A DNA stretch of 64,000 nt, taken from NCBI GenBank assembly GCA_947503625.1, contig CANNEK010000002.1, positions 744,001 to 808,000 of the forward strand, in the 5' to 3' direction. The stretch comes from an uncultured Kordiimonas sp. Its GTDB lineage: Bacteria > Pseudomonadota > Alphaproteobacteria > Sphingomonadales > Kordiimonadaceae. The notes under the pieces were generated by a model that was not told the DNA's origin, did no database searches, and saw nothing but the letters and a program-made list of their open reading frames with translations. The translations under genes and the position numbers were made by a program. Below are positions 43,985 to 52,871 of this stretch, piece by piece (the first letter of the stretch is position 1; each line of letters opens with the position of its first letter).

Positions 43985-44809
43985 GTGACAGAAACCGACC
44001 ATGCTACCTATTCGGACTTGGGTGCGCGTACCATTGGACGCGTAAACTGGATCGGGCTGCAAACGCTTTACCTTAAGGAAACCAAACGGTTTATGAAGGT
44101 ATGGGCGCAAACGTTGGCTGCTCCCGCTGTTACGACCATACTGTTCATGGTGATTTTTTCCCTCGCACTTGGTGGTCGCGGCCGAATGGTCGCTGACATG
44201 CCATATGGGCAATTTTTGGCGCCGGGTCTCATTGTTATGGCGATTTTGCAAAATGCCTTTGCCAACACCAGCTCCTCCATTCTCATTGCAAAGGTGCAGG
44301 GCAATATCGTGGATACGTTGATGCCACCCCTCTCTGCACTGGAGTTGACAATTGGTTTTGTCCTTGGCGGCGTTACCCGTGGTGTCGTTGTCGGGCTTTC
44401 TGTGGGTCTTGCCTTCCTGTTGATGCCGGGCATTGATATGGGTATTTCGCATTTGTGGGCGGTTCTTTATTTTTCCCTGGCGGCAAGTGCGATGTTATCG
44501 CTTGCGGGCGTGCTGACGGGCGTTTGGGCGGAAAAGTTCGACCATTCAGCAGCTGTCACAAATTTTGTTATCGCACCGTTGAGTTTACTCTCCGGTACTT
44601 TTTATTCGATTGAACGCCTCAGCGAAGGCTGGCAGATATTCTCCAGCATCAATCCGTTTTTCTATCTTATCGATGGTTTCAGGTATGGGTTTATTGATCG
44701 GTCAGACAGTGATTTGATGGTTGGTGTTCTTTTCACTTTGTCGATCAATCTTGTGCTTACGTTTGCGGTTTACCAGGTCTTTAAAAAAGGCTATCGCCTC
44801 AAGGCCTGA
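43985..44809 (+). CDS. ABC-2 type transporter permease (YadH-like), no adjacent ATPase
   Basis: 274 residues, six transmembrane helices, ABC-2 family: VKTLYLKE-like start (LQTLYLKETKRFMKVWAQTL), APAVTTILFMVIFSLAL, and PLSLLSGTFYSIERL before the last helices. YadH-type permeases pair with a YadG ATPase, but none is next to it; the ATPase at 52872 belongs to another permease. GTG start at 43985 with GGGAG upstream. Divergent from gcrA. Confidence 0.88.
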   Translation: MTETDHATYSDLGARTIGRVNWIGLQTLYLKETKRFMKVWAQTLAAPAVTTILFMVIFSLALGGRGRMVADMPYGQFLAPGLIVMAILQNAFANTSSSILIAKVQGNIVDTLMPPLSALELTIGFVLGGVTRGVVVGLSVGLAFLLMPGIDMGISHLWAVLYFSLAASAMLSLAGVLTGVWAEKFDHSAAVTNFVIAPLSLLSGTFYSIERLSEGWQIFSSINPFFYLIDGFRYGFIDRSDSDLMVGVLFTLSINLVLTFAVYQVFKKGYRLKA

Positions 44810-44935
44810 TCTGATCAAAAAATCAGGTGAAACCGGGAAACCAAGACTTGACTTCCAGTAGGCTTTCGGCGTCTAAAATCTTGGCCTGCATCCATTGACA
44901 ATATGGGGTTTGGGGGGCATCTTGGCCGCTTGTTG

Positions 44936-44959
44936 GCCGGTGCGTGCATACGTGCCGGC
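44936..44959. promoter_or_regulatory. imperfect palindrome upstream of argD
   Basis: GCCGG-TG-CGT-GCAT-ACG-TG-CCGGC, arms 44936-44940 with 44955-44959 and inner 44943-44945 with 44950-44952. About 80 bases before argD. Operator or hairpin, undecided. Confidence 0.35.
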
Positions 44960-45037
44960 TGTAGTATTTCATAACTGTCCGAAAAGTGACAACCTGTGTG
45001 GCAGACTTGCCCGGGATCTTTCTGAGGGAGAAGGACC

Positions 45038-46231
45038 TTGATTACGCCTTTAATGCCAACCTATGCCCGTATGCCTGTCGCGTTTGAACGTGGTGAAGGC
45101 ATGTACCTTTACGACACCAACGGGAAAAAATATCTGGATTTCTATTCAGGCATAGGCGTTATGTGCCTTGGTCATAGCCACCCGTCGCTGGTGAAGGCTC
45201 TTCATGATCAGGGTTCCAGGCTTTGGCACACAGCAAACACCTATCAAATACCCGAGGGTGAGCGTCTGGCCAAACGGTTAACTGACGCCTGTGCCGCCGA
45301 CACGGTTTTCTTTGGTAATTCGGGTGCCGAGGCAATTGAATGCGCCATCAAGATGGTGCGCAAGTATCATTATGAAAAGGGCAACAAAGGCAAGTACCGC
45401 CTGATCACAATGGCTTCCGCGTTTCATGGCCGGACCCTCGCCGGTATCGCAGCAGCCGGGCAGGAAAAACTCACCAAGGGTTTTGAGCCCCTCCCTGATG
45501 GCTTCGACGTCGTCCCGTTTGGTGACCTGGACGCCGTGAAGGCAGCTATTGGTCCGGAAACCGGTGGCATTATGATCGAGCCGGTTCAAGGTGAAGGTGG
45601 TATTCGCCCCATCCCGACCGACACTATGAAAGCGCTACGTGCGCTCTGCGACGAGCATGGATTGTTGTTTGTCGTGGATGAAATTCAATGTGGCATGGGG
45701 CGTACCGGCAAGTTGTTTGCTTACGAATGGTCAGACATTGAACCGGATATCATTACCGTCGCGAAAGGCATTGGCGGTGGCTTTCCGCTTGGTGCCTGTA
45801 TGGCCACAGAAGAAGCAGCATCAGGAATGGTTGTAGGCACGCACGGCTCTACATATGGGGGCAACCCGCTTGCGATGGCAGTCGGCAACGCCGTTCTGGA
45901 TGAGTTACTGGCGCCGGGCTTCTTCGAACGTGTCATTGAGATGGGTGATCTGTTGCATGGTCGGCTGGCTGCCCTGCAACAGCGGCACAGTGACCTGATT
46001 TCTGAAGTCCGTGGTAAAGGCCTGATGGCAGGCATTCGCGTGCCGGATGTTCCGACCCGTGACATCGTGGTGGACTTGATTGATCGTGGTATGTGCCCGG
46101 CGGTTGCAGGGGATATGGTCGTGCGCATGCTTCCACCCCTGATTTTGGACGAGAGCCATATTGATGAGGCTGTAAATCATTTGGATGCGTGCTTGAGCGA
46201 CCTTCGTGAAAAAAGAAAAAGCGTGTCTTGA
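45038..46231 (+). CDS. argD: acetylornithine aminotransferase (argD-type)
   Basis: 397-residue class III PLP aminotransferase: fourth step of arginine synthesis, and may also serve succinyldiaminopimelate in lysine synthesis. YLDFYSGIGVMCLGHSHP, FFGNSGAEAIECAIKM, FHGRTLAGI, LFVVDEIQCGMGRTGKLFAYE and the PLP Lys in TVAKGIGGGFPLGA. TTG start after GGGAGAAGGA; an ATG five codons on is possible. Directly followed by argF, which supports the arginine role. Confidence 0.93.
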   Translation: MITPLMPTYARMPVAFERGEGMYLYDTNGKKYLDFYSGIGVMCLGHSHPSLVKALHDQGSRLWHTANTYQIPEGERLAKRLTDACAADTVFFGNSGAEAIECAIKMVRKYHYEKGNKGKYRLITMASAFHGRTLAGIAAAGQEKLTKGFEPLPDGFDVVPFGDLDAVKAAIGPETGGIMIEPVQGEGGIRPIPTDTMKALRALCDEHGLLFVVDEIQCGMGRTGKLFAYEWSDIEPDIITVAKGIGGGFPLGACMATEEAASGMVVGTHGSTYGGNPLAMAVGNAVLDELLAPGFFERVIEMGDLLHGRLAALQQRHSDLISEVRGKGLMAGIRVPDVPTRDIVVDLIDRGMCPAVAGDMVVRMLPPLILDESHIDEAVNHLDACLSDLREKRKSVS

Positions 46232-46272
46232 TTAATTGAATTGGCTTTGCGCTTCAGGCGCAAGAAAACCGT

Positions 46273-47214
46273 ATGGGTAACATTATGGCCAATAGCCACT
46301 TTCTGGACCTGAAAGACCTGCCTTCGGAAGTGCTTCGGCATATTCTGGATACAGCGAAAGCTTGGAAAACCGCACGTTCTGATATGCCAAAGGGTGCGGT
46401 CGATGAGGGTGCACCGCTGGCCGGCCATACCTTGGCAATGATCTTTGAGAAGTCTTCTACCCGCACGCGCATCAGTTTTGAAATGGCAATGCAGCAGCTT
46501 GGCGGGTCCAGTGTAGTATTGCAAGGCGGCTCGATGCAGTTGGGACGTGGTGAAACTGTGGCAGACACTGCCCGAGTAATGAGCCGCTATGTCGATGCCG
46601 TTATGGTGCGTGCTAACAGTCATTCTACGGTTGAGGAACTGGCAGCTATGGGGTCTGTGCCCGTTATCAATGCCCTTACAGACCGCTCTCACCCCTGTCA
46701 GTTGATGGCGGACATGTTGACGATGGAGGACCATCTCGGAACGCTTGATGGCCGCAAAGTCGCATGGGTGGGGGATGGTAACAATGTTGCCACTTCGCTA
46801 ATCGAGGCAGCGACAAAATTCGGTTTTTCTTTGTCGCTTGCATGTCCGGAATCCTATGGACCAGATAAGGATACGCTTGAATGGGCCAAACGGGAAGGTG
46901 GTGATATTGTGGTCACAACCAACCCTCGTGAAGCGGCTGAAGGCGCTGGTGCCCTGATCACGGATACATGGGTGTCCATGGGAGATGCGGACGCTGACGC
47001 ACGCATGGCTGCGCTGAAGCCCTTTCAGGTTGATACTGCCCTTATGGAGCTGACGTCGCGGGACGCTTTGTTCCTGCATTGCCTTCCGGCCCATCGCGGA
47101 GAAGAAGTGACAGCCGACGTTATTGACGGCCCGCGCTCGGCGGTTTGGGACGAAGCGGAAAACAGGCTGCATGTGCAGAAGGCGATTATCGCCTGGTGTC
47201 TTGGTAAAATATAG
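46273..47214 (+). CDS. argF: ornithine carbamoyltransferase
   Basis: Makes citrulline from ornithine and carbamoyl phosphate. 313 residues: [12 protein letters not shown] (carbamoyl phosphate loop), [36 protein letters not shown], and [13 protein letters not shown] with the catalytic Cys. ATG at 46273, or at 46285 four codons later. Operon argD-argF-hslO. Confidence 0.96.
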   Translation: MGNIMANSHFLDLKDLPSEVLRHILDTAKAWKTARSDMPKGAVDEGAPLAGHTLAMIFEKSSTRTRISFEMAMQQLGGSSVVLQGGSMQLGRGETVADTARVMSRYVDAVMVRANSHSTVEELAAMGSVPVINALTDRSHPCQLMADMLTMEDHLGTLDGRKVAWVGDGNNVATSLIEAATKFGFSLSLACPESYGPDKDTLEWAKREGGDIVVTTNPREAAEGAGALITDTWVSMGDADADARMAALKPFQVDTALMELTSRDALFLHCLPAHRGEEVTADVIDGPRSAVWDEAENRLHVQKAIIAWCLGKI

Positions 47215-47225
47215 CGAGCTTTGAT

Positions 47226-48191
47226 ATGACCGATACCAGTCACACCACACCAATTGTTGTTGCAGACCCCGATGACAGCCGGGACAACGAGGTTCGCCCC
47301 TTTCAGATTGAAGGTATGGATGTTCGAGGTCGTGCCATTCGGCTTGGCACTGTGGTCGATCAGATTTTGAAAGCGCACGCCTATCCGGACGCCGTTGCAA
47401 CCATCCTTGGCGAGTTATTGACACTCACAGGCCTTTTGGGTTCGATCATGAAGTTCGATGGTATTGTAACGATACAGACCAAGTCCAATGGGCCGGTGCC
47501 TATGATGGTGGCCGACTATGAGAGACAGGAAGATGGCCTTGGCCGCCTGCGAGGATACGCTGATATCGATGAGAAGAAGTTCTCGGCTTACGGCAAGTCG
47601 CCCAGTTTCAAGGGCCTGATCGGGTCCAAGAAGGGTTATTTGGCCCTGACGATTGATCAGGGCGAGGACATGGACCGATACCAGGGAATTGTTGATCTTG
47701 CAGGCGATACAATTGCCGAAGTGGCGCGCAGTTATTTTATGAATTCCGAGCAAACGCCCACAGAGTTGCGACTGGTTTGTGACAAAAATGACGTTACAGG
47801 ACATTGGCGTGCCGGTGGTATTATGGTTCAGCATCTGGCCCGCGGTGAAGAAGGCCGTGAACGGATTTTGGATCGGGAAACGCAGGAGCATTGGGATCGG
47901 GCAAGCGTTCTGATGCACAGCGTGAAAACCGAAGAACTTCTTGATCCCCAGTTAGACCTCGATCAACTATTATACCGGCTCTACAATGAAGACGGCGTGC
48001 GTGTTTTCGAGCCAGCAAGGCTTGTTCATAGTTGTCGCTGCTCCCGCGAACGATTGCAGGTTGTGTTGACTCAGTTTGATGATGCGGAATTGTCTGAAAT
48101 GGTGCGCGACGGCGTCATTGATGTTAACTGCCAGTTTTGCAATACGACCTATCATTTTACCCTGGGCGAAGTGCAGAGTGAAAAGACCTAA
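47226..48191 (+). CDS. hslO: redox-activated chaperone Hsp33
   Basis: 321 residues. Cytosolic holdase switched on when oxidation releases zinc from four Cys. The zinc site is visible at the C-terminus: CRCSRERL (C-x-C) and NCQFCNTTYHF (C-x2-C); the substrate-binding body has GLLGSIMKFDGIVTIQTKSNGPV. In alphaproteobacteria hslO commonly follows argF, as here (11 bases). Its stop overlaps that of the convergent retropepsin-like gene by three bases. Confidence 0.96.
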   Translation: MTDTSHTTPIVVADPDDSRDNEVRPFQIEGMDVRGRAIRLGTVVDQILKAHAYPDAVATILGELLTLTGLLGSIMKFDGIVTIQTKSNGPVPMMVADYERQEDGLGRLRGYADIDEKKFSAYGKSPSFKGLIGSKKGYLALTIDQGEDMDRYQGIVDLAGDTIAEVARSYFMNSEQTPTELRLVCDKNDVTGHWRAGGIMVQHLARGEEGRERILDRETQEHWDRASVLMHSVKTEELLDPQLDLDQLLYRLYNEDGVRVFEPARLVHSCRCSRERLQVVLTQFDDAELSEMVRDGVIDVNCQFCNTTYHFTLGEVQSEKT

Positions 48192-49081
48192 CGGACTGTC
48201 TGTGCCGGGACCCAGACGCTATGGTCTCTGAAATCAAGCGCGATGTTCTGGCGCATCAGAATATCTGCTCCCAGCAAAAGAAATTTGCTGCCTTCGACGC
48301 CGGTCGCATCTGATGCAGATAGCTTGTCAACCGTGACATCGACGTCACCGAGTTGCCATTCCCCGATAGCAAGGTTTTTCAGTGTGATTGTGTCGAGATT
48401 TCGGGGCCATACGGACAAACCCTGATACACCTGTGTTGTGCCAAAAAATACGCTGAAGTCTTTGGAGGGGAAAAGTGCGTTTGCGGCGTGTCTGTCCAGA
48501 ATGGTATGGCTGCTGCCTGTTGCTACCAGAACGTCAAGCTCGTGCTCGCCGTATTGGGCCTTCAGGATAATTCCCATGTATCGATTGTTGCGGCCTGGTA
48601 TTCTTGCCCAACCTTCACCTGCAAGGCGACCCGAGTTGGCCAGCATCTCGATAGTCTGGGTCTCTTGGCTGAAACGAATGACCTGGCCCCTGAGGGTGTC
48701 AAAGCCTACAAGACCTGATGCAGAAACCCTATCGGGATATAGTGCCAGAGTATTTTGTTTTATGGGTTTCCCGAAAAGGAGTATCTCGTCAAGAGTTGCA
48801 AGAGGCAATGTCAGCAACCCTGCGGAACTGAAGTGGCGAATGGTTGAACGCATGCGGCGCTTGGCGCCTTGCCGAGCTGCAACGTCGTTTGTAAATGCTG
48901 TTCTCCGTGCAGCTGTATCAAGCAGGACATCGAGCTTTTCACGGTTACTGAAAGCTATTTCCACCAGTGGCCGACCGTAGTCATCAAGGTGGAAAGGCAG
49001 GCCTTCTGTCGCAGCATAAACAGCGCTTTGGTTAAGTAGCCCCCAAAGTAGAAACGTAACCGTCTTCCAGTTCACAATCAT
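48188..49081 (-). CDS. exported retropepsin-like protein with both active-site motifs degenerate
   Basis: 297 residues with a signal peptide (MIVNWKTVTFLLWGLLNQSAVYA). Two retropepsin-like repeats: the first has LLDTAARRTAF (residues 53-63), the second LVATGSSHTIL (185-195), each where an aspartic protease has DTG or DSG. The first keeps Asp but loses Gly (DTA57); the second keeps Thr-Gly but has Ala187 for Asp. GFDTLRGQVIRF and LLLGADIL/ALDFRDHSVW are typical retropepsin framing. A catalytic pair is therefore absent, and it may be a binding protein. It lies 158 bases after the permease-peptidase gene on the same strand and may share its transcript. Confidence 0.75.
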   Translation of the reverse strand: MIVNWKTVTFLLWGLLNQSAVYAATEGLPFHLDDYGRPLVEIAFSNREKLDVLLDTAARRTAFTNDVAARQGAKRRMRSTIRHFSSAGLLTLPLATLDEILLFGKPIKQNTLALYPDRVSASGLVGFDTLRGQVIRFSQETQTIEMLANSGRLAGEGWARIPGRNNRYMGIILKAQYGEHELDVLVATGSSHTILDRHAANALFPSKDFSVFFGTTQVYQGLSVWPRNLDTITLKNLAIGEWQLGDVDVTVDKLSASDATGVEGSKFLLLGADILMRQNIALDFRDHSVWVPAQTVR

Positions 49082-49187
49082 ATTGTTCCCCCGGCAGGAA
49101 TACTCGTGAAGCAAATACTATAGCCTTCTATGGCTTCTGAAACCAGTCAACGCGCAGACCAGTTTTTTCCATTGCCATATTGGTGTG

Positions 49188-49224
49188 GTGCGGCTCCCTG
49201 AAACCATTGTTCAAGGGGCCGCAC
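49188..49224. repeat. strong hairpin between the permease-peptidase and the pseudo-protease genes
   Basis: GTGCGGC (49188-49194) pairs with GCCGCAC (49218-49224), extended by CCCT/AGGG and GAA/TTC with two single-base bulges; 7-base loop. It lies 16 bases after the permease-peptidase stop. No T tract follows on the minus strand, so it is not an ordinary terminator; it could stabilise the upstream mRNA. Confidence 0.55.
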
Positions 49225-49239
49225 AGTCGCCAATCTTTG

Positions 49240-52200
49240 CTATCGGCTTTGGCTTGCTTCTTCGGCAGAGGCCAGAACATCAACGGTGTCGATGGTTCGC
49301 AAGTTGTCGTTGGAATTACGGTCGACCAACTTGTTGTATGGATCAATTCCAACGTGAGTTGGCCTGCTACCGACAATCAGTTCGATGGTGCTGCCGGTTC
49401 CGGATATTGCGTGTTTTTCGAGATGTAAAACATGCTCCGGGCCAAAGTCTCTGTCCGCAGGGCTTTTGGTGAAAACCCCTATATCAACGGGGATGTCGAA
49501 AGCGGCTTCGGTTTCATTGCCCTCGGCGTCTGCATATATTTTGGCGACCCCGGTATCGATGGACACCTTGAACGTGCCATCTGCAAGTTCCTGAACAGCG
49601 GAGCCACTGGCTTTCACGTCGAAAATGGTGATTTTTTCAAAGAAATCCTCGATTAAACTCACATGTTCGGGTGCTTCTTCTTTCAAGATCGAAATCAAAT
49701 CGGTCGAGATTGCGTAGGGTTCACCGCTATAGGCACGCATGTTTATGAGCCTGCGCAATGATCGGTTGACCACGTCCTCGCCCAGATAGTCCTTGAGCGC
49801 ATACATGATAACCGAACCTTTGCGGTAATGGATGTATTGCTGGTTCTCCACCCGGTACAATGGCAGCTCGCCTTCGGGGTCGGTTGCCCGGCCGGATAGA
49901 TACCGGTCCAGTTCGAATTTCAGGAACTTCCTGATCTGGTCTTTGCCGTATTGCTGTTCCATCACCAGAAGAGCGCTGTATTGCGCCAGGGTTTCCACCA
50001 GCATTGTGCCGCCCTGTGTATTGGCACTCATTACCTGATGGGCCCACCACTGATGCGCGACCTCATGGGCTGTTACATAATAGGGCAGATCAATCGCACC
50101 TTCGCCGGTTACATCAGCAATAAACCCAATGCCTTCCGAGTAAGGTATGGTGTTGGGAAATGCCTGGGCGAATGTACGATAGGCCGGGAACTCGAGTATT
50201 CTGACCTGCCGGTGCTGGTAGGGGCTGAAAGCAGTATTAAAATAGCTGATGCTATCTTTGACGCTGTCGATCATGCGGGCCACATTGTAATCGTGTGGCT
50301 TGTGGTGAAACACCTCAATGAGCAGGTCGTTCCATTCTTCCCGTACAACTTCATATTCGGCAGAAAGGTAACTGTAGAAATTCAGGATCGGCGCATCCAT
50401 TTTATAGTGGAAATAGCGTCTGTCACCTTCGACCCATTCTCGTTCCAGATACCCTGGCGCGACCACTCTTTGGCTTGCAACCGTTGAAACAGTGGTTTCG
50501 AAAGTTACGAAATCGCTGTCCTGCCTGAGGTAGTTGTTGCGGTGTTGGCTTTCGTCTTCCAGCTTGGGTAAACGAGGCAAGGGGTCAAGGCCATATTCAC
50601 GGCGTGTGTTTCTGTCACGCAACATGCCACCCGGCCAGAAGCCGATATAAGGTGCAAATTCGCTGTTGTTGATGAAAGTGCCGTTTCGCACAAGCGTGAC
50701 GCTGTTGCGTTCATGGGTAAATCCCTGTTGCTGGATGCGCGTTTCAAATTCCAACACACGCTTTTCGCCCGGCTGCATTGGCTCCTTCAGGTCAAAGATA
50801 TGATAGCTGAATTCTTCATCCAGTATTGCAAGCGTTGCGCCCTCCAGTTCAACATTCACAACTTCAAGTCCGGGCGGGAAGACCATGTGGACCGTTGAAA
50901 TCGGTTCTTGCGTTTTGTTTTGCAGGATCTGGCTCGATTGAACCTCCACCCGGCGACCATAGGGATAAATGTCGATGTCTATTTTGACATCAGTGGTCCG
51001 TGGCATTGGCAGCTCGGCGTATTGCCGGTAGGTTTTTTCATACTCAACGGCCAGTTCTTCAATGTCATCGGTTGTCAGATATCGATTGAGGATATGCGTG
51101 TTGTAGTAGACGAAACTGCCTGTGCCAATCACCGCGGCCAGAGCAATGGCCGCCGACGATGCCATGATTGGGCTTTGCACCGCCCGGAGGTTGCGCAATC
51201 GGTATTTGAGCGGCTGCAGGGTCCCTCGGTTCCAAAGCAGGTAAGTCAGCAGCAAAAGCAGGACAGAGAAGGACGCCCAATAGGCCATGACCCAATAGTC
51301 ACCAATGATGAAACGACCGGAGCCGTTCATGTCAGACATGGGGGTGGCGATATTGCCGGCAAATCGATAGAGCGGATTTTCAAAGCCCAGAACCTGCAGG
51401 GCCTGAGTGGAAATCAGATATAGCACCATAACCATCATGCCGATGAAACGATTCTTGGAGATGACCTGAACAAAAGCTGACAGGATGGCAACCAGAACAA
51501 AGGGGGTTACAAAATGGAACAGGCCCCGATGCAGGTAGGTGCTTATCTCTATTGAATCGTAGCCGCTGAACAGCTGGATAACGACAGCGCTTATAATCCC
51601 AATCACCATTATGGAGACCAGAACGAAAGCCAGTGCAGCCAGTTTGCTAACGACAAAAACCCAGTTGGGTGTTGGCAGTGCGTCGATAATTTCATTGAAT
51701 TTTGCGGTACGCTCGCGCCAGACAATATCAGCACTGTAGAAAATAAGAACTACCACCAGTGCAAGGCCTAAAGCCCCCTGTATCGCCTCTACCATCAATC
51801 TTGTTACAGGGAAGGTGGCAACCTCATACGCAACCTCGCGGTTTATCAAAGATGTCAGCAACAAAAACAGGCTGAAACCGACAGTAATCATGAAAGGCAG
51901 GCTTTTATAGACGGACGAAACTTCAAAGCGCGTGCGCAGCATGAACTGCGCGCGGTTTGTTGCAGAAGTCCAAAGCGGTTTGCCTTTGTTGCCCAGGGGT
52001 ATCTGGTCTCTACGCGCAAGATCAGCAGCTTCTTTTTTACTTACTTTTTCCTTGCGCATTTTTGCTGGCGCCCGGAAAGAAAACAATGCGTAGGCACCGC
52101 CAAATACAACTGTTGTAATGCCAAGCCAGATGAGCCTGTTGGTCATCAGAAGACCGTCATATGTCATCAGCAGTGTGTTGCGTTCAACTGCGGTCCAGTA

Positions 52201-52860
52201 TCGGGTAATTTCCCGAAAGGTGCTGAAAACAAACGGATCCGCGAGTGCTGTGAGCTCTCTGTATTGTGGCTGATTGAGGATGTTTTGTCCCATTACATAT
52301 AGGATCAACAACCCCATCGCCGCCAGATAAGTGTACATGATCGAACGGGTCTTGACCGCAAGCGCATATATGAGCGCGCTGACAATCAGCGATGCGGGTA
52401 CAACAAGCGCAAAATAGACATAGAAATAATGCCACAGGTTTGTTGGCGACAGTGTTTCAGGGTCAACTGTTGGCCAGAATGTACCCACGAGCGTGCCAAG
52501 CGGCATCCCGGTCATTGCAAGGGTCATCGCAGTAAAGGCGCCGATGAAGCGGCCAAAAAGATAATCGGGTTTGCTGACAGGTGTTGAGAACAGGATGCCG
52601 TCAAACTTAAAATCAATGTCTTTAAGCACTGCATTTGCGATAAATGCGGGCACCACAAAAATGGCGAAGACATTCATTGTCAGCATTTTCATCGTTAAGG
52701 CAAACGGCGAGTTTACATCAACGTTGCCGCCACCACCGATGGTGATGTTGGTGCTGATCATCTCCAGAAATGTCAGCAGAAAGAAAATGCCGAAAGCGAC
52801 CACAGTTTGTGGAGATTTCAGCATATAGCGCAGTTCCTGCGCGGCGATACGGAGCATCAT
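49240..52860 (-). CDS. ABC-2 permease fused to an M1-family metallopeptidase domain
   Basis: 1206 residues. The first 600 or so hold two ABC-2 permease halves with about a dozen transmembrane helices (opening LRIAAQELRYMLKSPQTVVAFGIFFLL, the second starting near residue 300 with MLRTRFEVSSVYKSLPFM). From about residue 650 an aminopeptidase N (M1) fold follows, with HEVAHQWW at 932-939 and a zinc-ligand Glu at 956, twenty residues after the second His, one more than in classic M1 enzymes. The family is seen in many genomes, but its substrate is not established. The ATPase gene at 52872 ends 11 bases upstream, so they form a transporter. The peptidase should face the periplasm, by topology. Confidence 0.88.
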   Translation of the reverse strand: MMLRIAAQELRYMLKSPQTVVAFGIFFLLTFLEMISTNITIGGGGNVDVNSPFALTMKMLTMNVFAIFVVPAFIANAVLKDIDFKFDGILFSTPVSKPDYLFGRFIGAFTAMTLAMTGMPLGTLVGTFWPTVDPETLSPTNLWHYFYVYFALVVPASLIVSALIYALAVKTRSIMYTYLAAMGLLILYVMGQNILNQPQYRELTALADPFVFSTFREITRYWTAVERNTLLMTYDGLLMTNRLIWLGITTVVFGGAYALFSFRAPAKMRKEKVSKKEAADLARRDQIPLGNKGKPLWTSATNRAQFMLRTRFEVSSVYKSLPFMITVGFSLFLLLTSLINREVAYEVATFPVTRLMVEAIQGALGLALVVVLIFYSADIVWRERTAKFNEIIDALPTPNWVFVVSKLAALAFVLVSIMVIGIISAVVIQLFSGYDSIEISTYLHRGLFHFVTPFVLVAILSAFVQVISKNRFIGMMVMVLYLISTQALQVLGFENPLYRFAGNIATPMSDMNGSGRFIIGDYWVMAYWASFSVLLLLLTYLLWNRGTLQPLKYRLRNLRAVQSPIMASSAAIALAAVIGTGSFVYYNTHILNRYLTTDDIEELAVEYEKTYRQYAELPMPRTTDVKIDIDIYPYGRRVEVQSSQILQNKTQEPISTVHMVFPPGLEVVNVELEGATLAILDEEFSYHIFDLKEPMQPGEKRVLEFETRIQQQGFTHERNSVTLVRNGTFINNSEFAPYIGFWPGGMLRDRNTRREYGLDPLPRLPKLEDESQHRNNYLRQDSDFVTFETTVSTVASQRVVAPGYLEREWVEGDRRYFHYKMDAPILNFYSYLSAEYEVVREEWNDLLIEVFHHKPHDYNVARMIDSVKDSISYFNTAFSPYQHRQVRILEFPAYRTFAQAFPNTIPYSEGIGFIADVTGEGAIDLPYYVTAHEVAHQWWAHQVMSANTQGGTMLVETLAQYSALLVMEQQYGKDQIRKFLKFELDRYLSGRATDPEGELPLYRVENQQYIHYRKGSVIMYALKDYLGEDVVNRSLRRLINMRAYSGEPYAISTDLISILKEEAPEHVSLIEDFFEKITIFDVKASGSAVQELADGTFKVSIDTGVAKIYADAEGNETEAAFDIPVDIGVFTKSPADRDFGPEHVLHLEKHAISGTGSTIELIVGSRPTHVGIDPYNKLVDRNSNDNLRTIDTVDVLASAEEASQSR

Positions 52861-52871
52861 TGTTGACCTCC

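Noticed and set aside
44895-44900. TTGACA upstream of argD as a promoter
   Set aside because: No -10-like hexamer at 16-18 bases; the following stretch is G-rich.
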